64,000 nucleotides of DNA from Mycogone perniciosa. Lineage: Eukaryota; Ascomycota; Sordariomycetes; Hypocreales; Hypocreaceae. The notes under the pieces are model-generated. The model was not told the origin of the DNA. It ran no database searches and saw only the letters and a list, made by a program, of their open reading frames with translations. The stretch lies in assembly GCA_025331125.1 (NCBI GenBank), contig JAOALB010000155.1, forward strand, positions 56,901 through 120,900, written 5' to 3'. How positions within the stretch are numbered: the first letter of the stretch is position 1; every line of letters begins with the position of its first letter. Below are positions 10,406-21,380 of the stretch, one piece after another. The position numbers were made by a program, and so were the translations under genes.

Positions 10406-12860
10406 CTGCACGGACCGGCTTCTTCTAGCTGTTGAGTCGGACGGACTCTGGCTGGGGGGTGGAAAAGAGCGGCCGCTCCAGCGCCACTGGCTCTTTCGCT
10501 CTTTCTAGCCTCTATTTGGCTTCGGCGATCGACGATGACGAGTGTTGGAGATGCTGACTGATGTGGAGCCTTGGCTAGCGGTTTCTGATCGGCATCATTC
10601 TCGGGACCAACATGGGTTTGCCCGCAGGAGAGCAATCACATTTGCTCCGGCAATTTTTGTTGGTGGAGTGGCGTTCCCACGGCCAAGGCAGCGGATGACA
10701 AGGTCCCTTAAATCTTCCTGAGTGCTCACTCACCGCTTGTCGGCTTGTAGTTTGGCTTCTTGCGCCCTCTTTTATGGGGGCCATCATTTCGTTGTTGGTG
10801 GAGGTTCGCGTTCTCAAGCCTGAATCATATGCAATTTGTGTATGGACGACTAACTAGGTAGGAATACTATCTCTGATGACTGGGGCTATCCGCTCTACCG
10901 GGTCTGCCGCCGACCCCTCCCCTTCTTCCCTTTGATCTGCCTTACTTTTTTTTCTTTCTTTCGTGGCTTTTCTGTCCAATCACTCATTTCCCCCCCTTAC
11001 GAAGCACCGCTTGAGCCTTCAACGAGATGACGAGACAAGAACCCTGTCTCTTCCCTGCTCCTATCATCAGACGTCCTCAGACATGGCTTGATTGCCACAG
11101 ACACAGGCACTTAACCAGTCCATCAGACAGTCCCGACTGTAAGGTAGCTTCTCTCGCGCAGCCATTAGGCTGTAGCCGCCCTAGTTATGGCTCGGGCCGC
11201 CGCTTGGACCTCAGCCGGTTGCTCGAACGGGGAGTCCGTACATGTAGACTTGAGCCTATCCATACAAGCGTCTGCATGCGGGGACGAAGCGAGGTCGCTT
11301 AGCGGGTAGGGATGGTGTGGACAATAGTCGTTCGGTTGGTTGGACTGAGGTGGAAAGATGATGTTTTGGAGACAACTTGCATGCAGGTGTTTGGGTTTTC
11401 CGAGCGCCCACATCCCACTGCATCAAGCACGTGACAGACCGGGCGTCTCCCAGCACTCCGGAACAGATGGAACGCTGCTGGGCGAATAACAACAGAGGAG
11501 ATAACCATCAGATGACACGAGTTGTGTCACTGTGGCGCGAGGCAAGCTCAAAGTGCGACCGGAGTGTGGGATGGTCTTTGCTATACGAGCAGTAGTAATC
11601 TTGCTAGTACTCCTTCTCGTACTCTCTGGGACGCGCGCCCATGGTCTGAACGTGGGCATATTACCTGTACAGGGGGATGACCCTTAATCGCACTAGGCAG
11701 TTAATTACGAGGACCCGAGGCAATGGATGATACTAGCTGAGCGCAGCTGTGACTTTGACCGGTTGATAAGCACCTATTCATAGGCTTACCAACTATATAC
11801 TCCGTACTCCAAACTCTATACTTCGTACTTCATATCAAAAGTATAACTCTTTCAGTCCTTCTCAACAGTCACGGACATGACCAAGAATCAATCACATTGC
11901 TTCTCTATACGAGACACCCATAATAGTATCACCAAAATCCTCCTAGCCTCAGAAGTCAAATATGATACAATTCCATCACATGGACCTCATATTACCTAAT
12001 GTTGCAGCACATATCGCGTAACTGGAGCAATCATATCCTGTTGGAACCTGTGCTATGGCTGGTCTAGACTCCAGAAGCACACTTCCGAGCATGGAAGATG
12101 TAACGATAATCCAGGCCAGTCAATCATGATCGCCCGGGGAACTTGATGCAGCAACCTGCAGTTGGTACTGCTGAACCTTGTTGCATGCAGAATATGATAA
12201 ATGAGACCCGAACAGACGGACGGCGTATTCATGGATGCATATACGAAGCAATACTACCTTGTGACGCTACACAACACCTGCATGCTGGCTGGGGTGGTAT
12301 GATTTGTGGTAACTTCCTCCACCGATCCAATGGTACCCAATAGTAAATCAGCTCACCTCCACAGCTTGGACAGTTCATTGGAGCTTAAGGTTGCTCCAGC
12401 TCGTGTACGCATGTTTCCTCGTTTTCTCGCTATTCAGCCTATTCCACTTCGTGAGGCAACAGCAATTCTCTAGTTGCTTTTCGGGGATAAGCGTAAAGGA
12501 GTGATACTATTACAACAGCCTATTGCTGGATATCTAATAGGCTATTCTGAGAGCGCCCTCTGTCATCACCCTATAAAGTCAGCTGCAACGTAAACCTGCC
12601 AAAAACGGGATATTAGTAGCCAATGTGATGGCAGTTATGACAATCCATCGCCCGTTTGCCATAAATATACCATGAGTTTGATTGGCTGAATCGAAGCTTA
12701 GCAGGAGCTTTATCATATAATACGGAAATTATAAATAAGCCACACCGGACAATTACCGGATGTGTACGAAGTACACTTCGCTTTCATTGGCCTGGTACTT
12801 TATACTACACCGGTTTCAAATACATGCAAGTCGACTGTTTACGGCTTTTAGAGCTATGAA

Positions 12861-12890
12861 ATCCTTGCAATAGAGATCCTTGCAATAGAA
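12861..12890. repeat. 15-bp tandem duplication
   Basis: ATCCTTGCAATAGAG is followed immediately by ATCCTTGCAATAGAA. It is two copies, 14 of 15 bases identical, in AT-rich intergenic DNA. Confidence 0.8.
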
Positions 12891-14912
12891 ACTATAGAAT
12901 TAAATAATGACACTGGAACATTGAAGATAAAAATGAGAGGACTATGCAATTTATAATTTTAATATTTTCATATGAACTCATTTGTGATATTCCCTCATTG
13001 GAACGGTCGTCGTATGAAGGAAGCGATAGAGTCTGAAAGGATACTGACAGGAAATAAGCTGGAGATAAACAGCCAGACGTCAACACATGTGAATATTGGT
13101 CTCTACGCCTCTCCGCTTCTCAAGAATGAAGGTGAGCTCATTATTTAGCTGTTTGATGTAGCTAGCTGTTGGCTGCCATAAAATCATGACCAGTTTCCTG
13201 AAATGCAGCATTGATTCGTTTTTCCTCGGAATAGGTAGCACTGTATTAGTTGCCATGCCATAAACAGTATGAAATATTGTTGATATGCCATCAAAAAGTC
13301 GAACATCTTCTTTGGGGGTAAATTGCCCACACCTTGTTTGTCACCCGTTATTCCCTACCGCCCAAAGACATAAAGGGCTGTAATTTTCTCATTCCTTGCT
13401 ATTCATTTTCATCGATTATCTTTGGATCTCATCACTGATCTGGCCATGCGTCCATTTATATGTGATATTCGACTTGTAGTGCAAAGTAGAGTAGTTTGAC
13501 TCGTTTGATATGTTCATAAAGGAAACTGGCAGATCTAGAGACGGCAGGTCTGGATACGGCACTCGAAAATGCTATTAACTTGTTTCCTTGAGGAAACATT
13601 CGAACTGACCTCCCCGAACGCATTTGCTAAGGTGTTCGGCCCAACCATCTACCTTCCACAACGACCTTCCAGTTCTACTGAATCTGCCTGTGCGATGATT
13701 CCCGTCAACCAAGTGTAAGCACAGAGCCCTTATGTCATTTTCCACTGCATCGGTAATTTTCTGGTCTAATAATGTACCTCTATAACGTTCTAGTGTGCCT
13801 AGCATGACCATCTTGCTGTTTGGTAGGTTGGCGTGTGTGTTTCCCGGCAACAAACCGCACGAAATTTTATTTACGATAGCCTAGAAATCCGTTTCATTGG
13901 AATCCTTGCCTAATAATAGTTTCCTAATCAAGCGTATCATTCTATCTATGAATTGCGGGTGCTCCTAGCTCTGAGTCGTCTTCTTCAGAGTCACAAATCC
14001 TGCCCTCCAACTCACCTAGACCTTCTTCCTATGAAGGTAAACGTTATGGTAAAAGTACAGACCTGCTTGGTTGCAAGGTAGCGGGCTTTCCTGGGTTTTA
14101 TGCATACGCGGGAAGACCATTGCAACCTACCATTTCCTGGAGAGACAGGGAAGAAGCCAGTACGGAGTGGCTGGGACTTTGTTTTGTTGGAACAATATTG
14201 GAACCTACTTCCAATAATAAAACAGAAAAGACTGTCTCGGCGGATTCCACAGTAAAACTTCGCGGCAACCATGTAGTATACAAAAAAGAGCAGTGGGAAT
14301 GTTCACCCTTGCAATGTCTTGCAACTATACCCATATATTTGAAATTCTTTATGTAAGGAATGAATTTCAGCTCATGAATCACATAGGTTACTCCGCAACA
14401 CCGGCGGGGGAATCATGTCCAGGGATGCACATCAGTCGCAAGGGACAATGTCTTACATTTCCTTGTCTCCCCTCAGCACGTCCATTTCCGGCGATGCCTG
14501 TATTCCAACACAACGGGCCGTGGTTGGTTATACACTCGCCTCCGAGATCTGGGTTTCCCTTCACATCTCAGTTTCACAGTAGCAACCCCTTTTCTCCCCC
14601 TCACTTGAACTCAGAAGATCATATACTATCCACAGCCAACAATGTCTTATGCTTATTTCCAACACCCTTGCGGCCAGGGACATTCCATTCCGCACTACGG
14701 ACTACTATTCGGGCACATTGAGTCTTAGGGAATACGCATGGGTCGTACTGAGGAGAACGAGGCGCCATTTTGCTTGAGATGTAAGGAATTTCCGCTTCAA
14801 TGTCTGAAAAATGTCTTGTTCTCAGCAGGTCCATCATGTGTTGGTGGGTTTAAGAGTCATGCAATTTCGTCTGAGGAAACAGGGTGACAACTAGGTGAAG
14901 CATTCATTGAAA

Positions 14913-14920
14913 TATAAATA
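14913..14920 (+). promoter_or_regulatory. TATA box of the hydrophobin gene
   Basis: TATAAATA lies about 125 bp before the hydrophobin ATG and is followed by a long CT-rich leader, the usual form of strong fungal promoters. Confidence 0.6.
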
Positions 14921-15045
14921 GGATTGCCTATCTATCCGGAAGAAACCTGCCTTTCCCCATCCACACACATCATTCACTTACCTCACGCATTCATCTCATC
15001 TTCTTATTGTTCTTTCATACCCATCAAACTCAAACACCATCCAAA

Positions 15046-15461
15046 ATGAAGTTTCTCGCCATTGTCGCTTTGCTCATCTCCCTGGCCATCGCTGTGCCCA
15101 CTGAAGAGGGAGTCGCCCTCACTCGCCGCGACAGTGCCTGCTCAGGTATCTACGGCAACCCTCAGTGCTGTAGCACAACGGTTGCTGGTGCTATTGGTCT
15201 CGACTGCTCCTCACGTATGCCTCCTTGATCCACCCCGTACTGTGATTGCACTGTTGACTGAATTATATCCAGCCAAGGATACCCCCACATCCGACAAGAC
15301 GCTTGCGAGCATCTGTCAAAAGGAGAGCAAGTCGGGCAAGTGCTGTGTTATCCCGGCTGTAAGTTAATTCTCGACTCCCTTCTGCGTTTCTGTTATAATT
15401 ACTCATTGTTCAAAAGGCGAGCCTTGGAATTCTGTGCACCGACTCTGTTCCCAAGAACTGA
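15046..15461 (+). CDS. Class II hydrophobin
   Basis: This small secreted protein self-assembles at air-water interfaces and coats hyphae or spores. Three exons, 15046-15214, 15273-15358 and 15417-15461, give 99 aa. The signal peptide is MKFLAIVALLISLAIAVP, followed by a Thr-Arg-Arg processing-like site. All eight cysteines are present in the class II pattern C-X8-CC-X11-C-X16-C-X8-CC-X10-C. The first spacing is one shorter than the common X9. The second and third exons are needed to obtain Cys 5 to 8, which supports the splice model; reading on past 15358 would end the protein early at VS-stop. It is convergent with the amino acid permease gene. Its TATA box and CT-rich leader suggest high expression at some developmental stage. 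Confidence 0.92.
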
Positions 15462-15732
15462 ACGACCTTCCCGGGCCTATGCTCGTGCCACCATCAGGCG
15501 CATCGAAATTATGTCGGGATTACTGCACTATATCTCTGTGCCATTCAATGAGAGAGCGAGGATGGATTAGGAATTTGTAAACCGAAAATTGGGTGTTTTC
15601 ACTTCTATGATGGTGATTGCAAGGGTCCCTTCATCTTGTGGGTGGTGAGCAAGTCTAGAGTAAATACAATTGTTCACCAAGATATCTGGCCATAACACCC
15701 ATTCGAACTCAATACACATAATAGAATGCTCT

Positions 15733-18196
15733 TTAACTTGCCCCTAAGCGAATATCATGCAGTTTGAGTATCTTGTTTATGACTCTCGCCTCATTGTGTA
15801 AATCCACCAACGCCCAGTTCGCACGACGAACAATCTTCAGCACAGCCCAGAGCGCGAGGAAAACAACGATCTGGAGGGGGGAAATGTTAGCTCCATGAGC
15901 TAAATCTTTCCGGATATGCATCTCACTATAAGGTATGATGAAAGAAACGGTGAGACTTGAAACCCATTCCATTGTTTGGCTCCACCAACCACTATCAAGA
16001 TGAAAAGACAACCCGCCAACGCCACATAAGAAAGAAACGGCTGTAGATGGCTTCGATAGGGATAGTCGTTGTAGTCTTCTTGGTCCCAGCGCCGTACCTG
16101 GGCGATCCGTTGCGCCTGAAGCGCTGCGCGGTGCCTGTATATGCTGATGAAACGATTCAGTCAATTACTCCCCCAACACTTAGTTGACCTAGTCGGCATC
16201 CTCCTACTTACCAGTGATAAAACCGAATGAAGGCCCAACATTCACAGGCCCATACGATAATAACGCCAACCGAACCCATAGTGGCAAGAATATCAACGAA
16301 CTATACACAATTAGCGAAGGTTCGTAGTCATTGACTCCGAATGTTGACTGACGATGTCGATTCCATTCCCACCTTGTAATTGCAAGAATGGAACCCAACA
16401 AAACGCTAGAGCAGAGAATATAAGAGCCCTCATGGGCACTTTGCGGCGGTTGGTCCTACCGAACCATGCAAGCATGCGCAGTAGCTTAGGCTGTCCACTG
16501 CCACCATCCAACCCACTGGTCAGACCAAACAAAGTCCTGGATGCAACATATAGATTAGTGTTACAGCACGTTAGGGCTGTGAAGACCAGAAATACGTTGA
16601 ATACGTCGTCTAGATAGGGTATAGATGTCTCCTGCGCAATTGACACGAATACAGAGACTGAGTTACGCTGCTTCCCTTCTGATTCACTGCCCTGGTCACC
16701 GCTGATCCAGCTGAGATGAGGGAGTCGAGGGTCATCGCGGGATATGTTGAAGGTCACTAGCAAGCCGCTGAGAACATAGGCTAAGGTGAAGATGACGGGC
16801 ATGTATACGGCTGAGAACTTGACCGTCTTGCCGATTAATAGTTGTTGGTCAGATCGTGTAGATAGGTCTGTGGGTATGCGTTGTCCCTGTTTGTCTGGCC
16901 ATCGGGCTTCAAGCGCCGAGGCTGACACTATTTCAACGCCGACGTAGGCAAAGGTTGCGATGGATAAACACATGCTTCTTGTGGTTAGGAAGTCATTGGG
17001 AGGGAAAGGGGTGATTTATAACGTACAATAAGCTAGTAATCCAGTTTGGCGCAACTGTCTTGTCATAGTCGGTTGGTGACTGCCAGTCTGCAACATCATC
17101 AGTGGGATATCGACTGGAAGCCAACATGAAAGCCACTCACATTGAACGCCAATTGCTCCATCCTTCCTACCGGCTAATTGCTATATTAGCGTTTCCTAGT
17201 GTGAACTCTTGCAATGTAGGATAATGCTCACCTCCAACGTTGATCGCGATCAGGGTAGAGACAACGATGAGAAGAAAAACTAGTTTGATACTACTGCCAA
17301 TCACCTCTATCCACCCATAGATCTTATCTGACATTAGAAATTGACCGTGAGTAATATGTACCAAGACTGACCTCGACTCGAAAGCTGTTGATGACAACTA
17401 AAATGACTGGAACCAGAACATAAACGACACCCGCATCAATGCCCTTTTCCTGGCCCTGGCCCCAGAAATGGATCTCTGCAGCCAAAGTTGCGATGATTGC
17501 GGCAAAAGAAACCGAATACGTGAACCTAAGAACGCCATGTGAGAACTTATGTGCATTTTTGACGCATATGCAAGGCTTGTGTACATACCAATATGCAACT
17601 CCGACAGCAATACCCAGCTCAACGTCGACAAACTCGCTCACATAGACAGCTAATGCACCCGGGATGGGCCATATGCACAGCATTTCTGTAATGCATTGCA
17701 TAACAGCCCATGCTAGAAATCCGGGGAGCAAATACGACAAGAGTACGGCGAGAGGCCCACCTAGCTCCAGGATTTGTCCTCCTCGCCAGTAGAGGCCAGT
17801 TCCGAGAGTCGCATTGACAGTAATCATCTAAGCAGACATAATTAGCATTGGTGTACGGAAATTGAGCCTAAGAATTGCCCCCGAATTCAAGATATTATAT
17901 CCGGGAATGAGTGAGCGTACAGCTAGTTGTAATCCTCCGAGCTTCCGAGCAACTGTACGCTCATTATTAGGTATCACAACAACCACCTTTTCTCTCCTTG
18001 TGAAGCCGTCATTGATCTCCTTGCTTGTCTCTTCTGTATTCGGGGTCGTTTGGGTGGTGTTTGTTGAGGATATCTGAGGCGGATCGATGAGCCTGCTGAA
18101 GACTGCGCGATAACTACCCGGGATGGTCTCCGCTGTGGGTCGCCGTGCTTCCGGGACCCAGTCCGGGAACCAGTCGAACTCTTGCGGACCCGACAT
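15733..18196 (-). CDS. Amino acid permease (APC superfamily, fungal YAT-like)
   Basis: This is a multi-exon plasma-membrane transporter for amino acids, driven by proton symport in known relatives. The cytosolic N-terminus (MSGPQEFDWFPDWVPEARRP...) runs to LGGLQLA and then splices (intron 17828-17920) to the first membrane helix MITVNATLGTGLYW, the position of the conserved GTGL substrate-binding loop. Later exons carry YSVSFAAIIATLAAEIHFW, IYGWIEVIGSSIKLVFLL, the TM segment CLSIATFAYVGVEIVSASAL, LIFSALAFCWVPFLQLQGG and FVDILATMGSVGVIIVWAC. The C-terminus ends in VLKIVRRANW...LHDIRLGAS, typical of the family tail. About ten to twelve membrane segments can be seen. The exon borders in the middle (16974-17166) are approximate. 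It is tail-to-tail with the hydrophobin gene. The substrate is unknown. Confidence 0.85.
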
Positions 18197-19106
18197 GACC
18201 GCATTAGGAAGCTTCGCGAATATGCCTTAGAATCCTGACCAGAGTGATATGTAAAGCAGAAGGAGAAAAAGAAGCATGGATGTGGCCATAAGGAAAGACC
18301 AATTGTACTCCAGACGGATGTGCGCCATTAAAGACGGGACGCAGCGCCACACAAAACGAGAGCATATTTGGTGAAGGGGATGAGGCTCGCGGATTCAGCC
18401 TAGTTACCGTGTGGCGGTCCGCCCAATCCCTTGCCAGACGTACATACCTACGCATCCCCATGTGAATTTGGGGGTGATGAACTTGAACTAGTGGAATTCC
18501 AGTGTCAGCCGCATCATCCTAGACAGCCTTCATCAATCATCCTCACTTCAGCGATAAGCGGCTGTGGCGACCAGATGGTATAGTCTGTTTTTATAGGCTG
18601 AAGGTCTCGTGTCATCCCGTCTGAAAGCACACACCCTTATGTTGTTATCCCAAATGGGCTGAAAACATTGATGGAACTGCTGGGTCGCACAGACCGGCGA
18701 AAACAAGACCCCTCAGTAGTGATTCCAGCCTCACAGCTTCATTTGTTGGGCTGTAGGTGTGGTTCCATTTCAGCTGCCCATTGAAGTCAGGCACCCTCAT
18801 TCGCCGCCTCGCGCGGCCGAACCAATAAGTTGAAGTGATATTACTCCTCGCGACACCCTTCGACGAGATGAGGCGTTCGCGCTGCTTCGTCTTGCTAACT
18901 GATAAGGCGACCAGCCAGTTGCCTCCGTGCTCGTGACGTGGCACTCATCTCGTGAGAAAGTGAATCCCCAGTCCTATGTTTTCATCTACGCTCTGGTGGC
19001 AAGAGCCTCAAAGTGTTATTAAGCCAACGCGATCGTTGACCTTGACGTACTCCGTAGCTCAATATTAATCGTCTTCTATGATCACTACTCGTGTACCAGC
19101 TTGGCC
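18197..19106. other. Intergenic region upstream of the permease
   Basis: It contains the permease promoter and one TACTCCGTA motif (19048). I see no convincing gene. Confidence 0.5.
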
Positions 19107-19429
19107 ATGAAAGGTGAACGGAAAGCGCAGGAACTGCAAGTAACGCAAAACGTCACCAACAAATACCTGAAGAGAACTAGTTTGGAGAGGCTTCTCAAGG
19201 GTCTCTTCCCCGGACAAACCGATTTCAAGATTCGAGTATGCCATCTCCAGTTTTTCCCCCGCGTTATTTTAGGCCAAGAACACGCTGCTGAAGCAAGGTG
19301 CAGATGAAAGACGACCAATGGTGCTTCACAGTACCATCTAAGGTGAACGAGGTGGGTTCCTGGTTTCTAGAGTGGCCAAGAGGCGATTTGCTAATGATGG
19401 GTGCTTCATCACAGGACTTCATAAAGTAA
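19107..19429 (+). CDS. Possible small three-exon gene, unknown function
   Basis: A tentative model joins 19107-19235, 19304-19351 and 19415-19429 into a 63-aa protein beginning MKGERKAQELQVTQNVTNKY and ending VPSKVNEDFIK. Support comes from in-phase GT-AG introns of 68 and 63 bp, a CTAAT branch-like site in the second intron, and an amphipathic, charged composition (KYLKRTSLERLLKGLFPGQ) that looks protein-like rather than random. There is no signal peptide and no recognised domain. It could be cytosolic or mitochondrial. Against it: the exons are short, and no TATA box or conserved family was recognised. Conservation in related fungi would settle it. Confidence 0.35.
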
Positions 19430-19787
19430 GCCGAACAGCCTACCCGCCTGCATTTTGACAATCGAAAGGCGCAGTATTGACAAGTCTTGTCCCATCAGCA
19501 ATGTTAGAGATCAATAATAAACACGAGTCCAGTATGTGAACCGAGGCACATGCAGCCAATGAGACATGGCTGGACGGAGGGCATTGTCGTGGCGCAGCCT
19601 ATCAGGCACTCCCGTAGGCGGCATTTGGACATGGACAACAGTGTGATGAAGGCGGCTTGACCGAACATTTGAGTGTATAAAACTTGGACAGACAAAATAC
19701 AAAAAACTTTGCTATAGCTCGCTGAAGTAGCCAGTCTACTACTGCTATTATTAGCCTTTGCCTTTTTGACTCCCCGAAAAAGAAGAG

Positions 19788-21353
19788 ATGGAGCTTCTAG
19801 ATCGCTGCTTTGTCGACGAGCTTCGTGAGCCTGTGAAGCTCGTCGATGTCTTCACAGACGGCGAATCGCCAGAGGGCGCAACAGCCACACGATCGCAAAA
19901 ATTTGCCAATCAACAAGAACTGAGCGCCTATATTGACGATGCGACAAATCAAGATTATGCCTGTCGCTTCATGTATGACTCCCTCTTCATCTGCTGATTA
20001 TCTGAATTCCTTCCGTCGCTAATCCTGGTATTCAGCTCCATATGTCAGCGTAATTCCTGGCAGCCTCTGCAAATCACCAGGCCCATGCTTAGCCGAATCG
20101 TCTCAACACATGAGATGAGCGAGTCCTTCTGGGACTTGCCATCGTGCTTCTACCACCGCAATCTCAAGCTTGAGGAAGCCTTCTGTCTTCCATACACTCA
20201 ATCTCGAGACGGGCCATGGATCGGTGAACATGACTCAGCAGTACCTCACGGAGCAGCCTCTAACATCAGGAGCAGAAATCTCATACACAATCCGTTATCC
20301 CGAGCTCAAGCAGGGCGAGGATGAACCGGAGTGGACCGTACGACAGAGCGGCATATATCATCGCTTCAACATTGACACTCGCCAAATCGTCTTTATGCTC
20401 TTAAGTCCGACGCCCAACTCCAAGGTCCACATCATGGCAGAGGAGCTGCTGCACAATCGCAACCTGCAGGTTGAGAAATCGTTATTCTGGCTGCACGAGT
20501 TGTTGTTCTCAGCCCATCTGCCCGCTTGGCGGCAATATATCACGTTCCAAGAGCACCAGTTCCTGCCCATTGTGAGAAGAACAGCATCCACGCCGAAGAA
20601 ACATGCTAATATATCTCTTGTTCGTGTAGGCAAATAGGACCTTTTCTACCTTCATCGATGAGCCTCTGCGCATCGGCTACGACAATCTAAGTACCCTAAT
20701 TAGCCTTGAAAGCAGATTTCTCCAGATCAACACCCTGCTTGCATCCACATCCGGTGTTCTACGAAGCATCGTAAGCTTCCTTGAGGACCTGGAGGAACAA
20801 CCACAGCCAGTATCGGATCTCAGAAAGTTCACAAATAAGCATCGGCAATGTATGGCGTATACCAGCACTGCTACATATCTACAGCAGCGGACGCAGACAA
20901 CCGCACAGCTTCTGGCCAATACGCTCTCGTTCCGAGACCAGGTCATCGCCAAGGAGCAAAACGCAAATATGCTTCAGCTAAATAAGTCGGCCGTCTTCAT
21001 CACCACTGTGACTCTGATATACGTTCCCGCATCCTTTGTTGCCGTGAGTACCGAATCCCAAGATGAAGGGTCATTGTCACTCTTCTGCTAACACCTGATA
21101 GACCTTCTTCGGCATGAACTTCTTCGGTTTTGATCAGGACAATGGCCGTATCGTCGGCACCACAATGATCTGGATATACATTGTTTGCACCCTGGGTCTT
21201 ACCGCCATATCCGTCATTTTCTATTACTGGCTTGTCCAACACGATGGGCTGCTCTTCCGGCGATTGGCACCAAAAGTGCGGAAACGAGATTGGACGAACT
21301 TGAACTTTGGACTCAGACGCAGGAGCACCACAAGCACAGATTTAACAGTTTAA
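19788..21353 (+). CDS. CorA-like divalent-cation transporter domain protein
   Basis: My five-exon model (19788-19972, 20036-20223, 20276-20571, 20630-21043, 21102-21353) sums to 1335 nt and gives 444 aa. The long N-terminal part is cytosolic. The C-terminus has two membrane segments, VFITTVTLIYVPASFVA and MIWIYIVCTLGLTAISVIFY, separated by TFFGMNFF, which carries the GMN signature of CorA magnesium channels. Fungi carry many such CorA-like proteins of unknown ion specificity, and this one resembles those more than the housekeeping Alr or Mrs2 proteins. The third exon is reached through a 52-bp intron (20224-20275) with a CTAAC branch site; without it the frame seems to break. The gene is convergent with a kinase gene, with only 27 bp between stops. 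Confidence 0.85.
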
Positions 21354-21380
21354 TTGACCCTCGACAATCCTATCATTCTT

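Larger units (their letters stand above)
10406..15045. other. Gene-poor 4.6-kb intergenic region
   Basis: I recognise no gene here. 10406-11650 is of mixed composition. From about 11760 to 14000 the DNA is visibly AT-rich, with stop codons in all frames. It contains one TACTCCGTA motif (11798) and two TACTTCGTA-type variants (11819, 12765), plus a 15-bp tandem duplication at 12861-12890. The longest open stretch, 14293-14721 (142 codons), has no recognisable similarity, and I treat it as noncoding. The last 100 bp are the hydrophobin promoter. Confidence 0.6.

Noticed and set aside
14293..14721. 142-codon plus-strand frame upstream of the hydrophobin
   Set aside because: No similarity, unusual composition, no clear start context, and it runs close to the hydrophobin promoter.
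20180..20280. Apparent frameshift in the CorA-like gene
   Set aside because: A 52-bp intron at 20224-20275 with GT-AG ends and a CTAAC branch site restores the frame, so the gene need not be broken.
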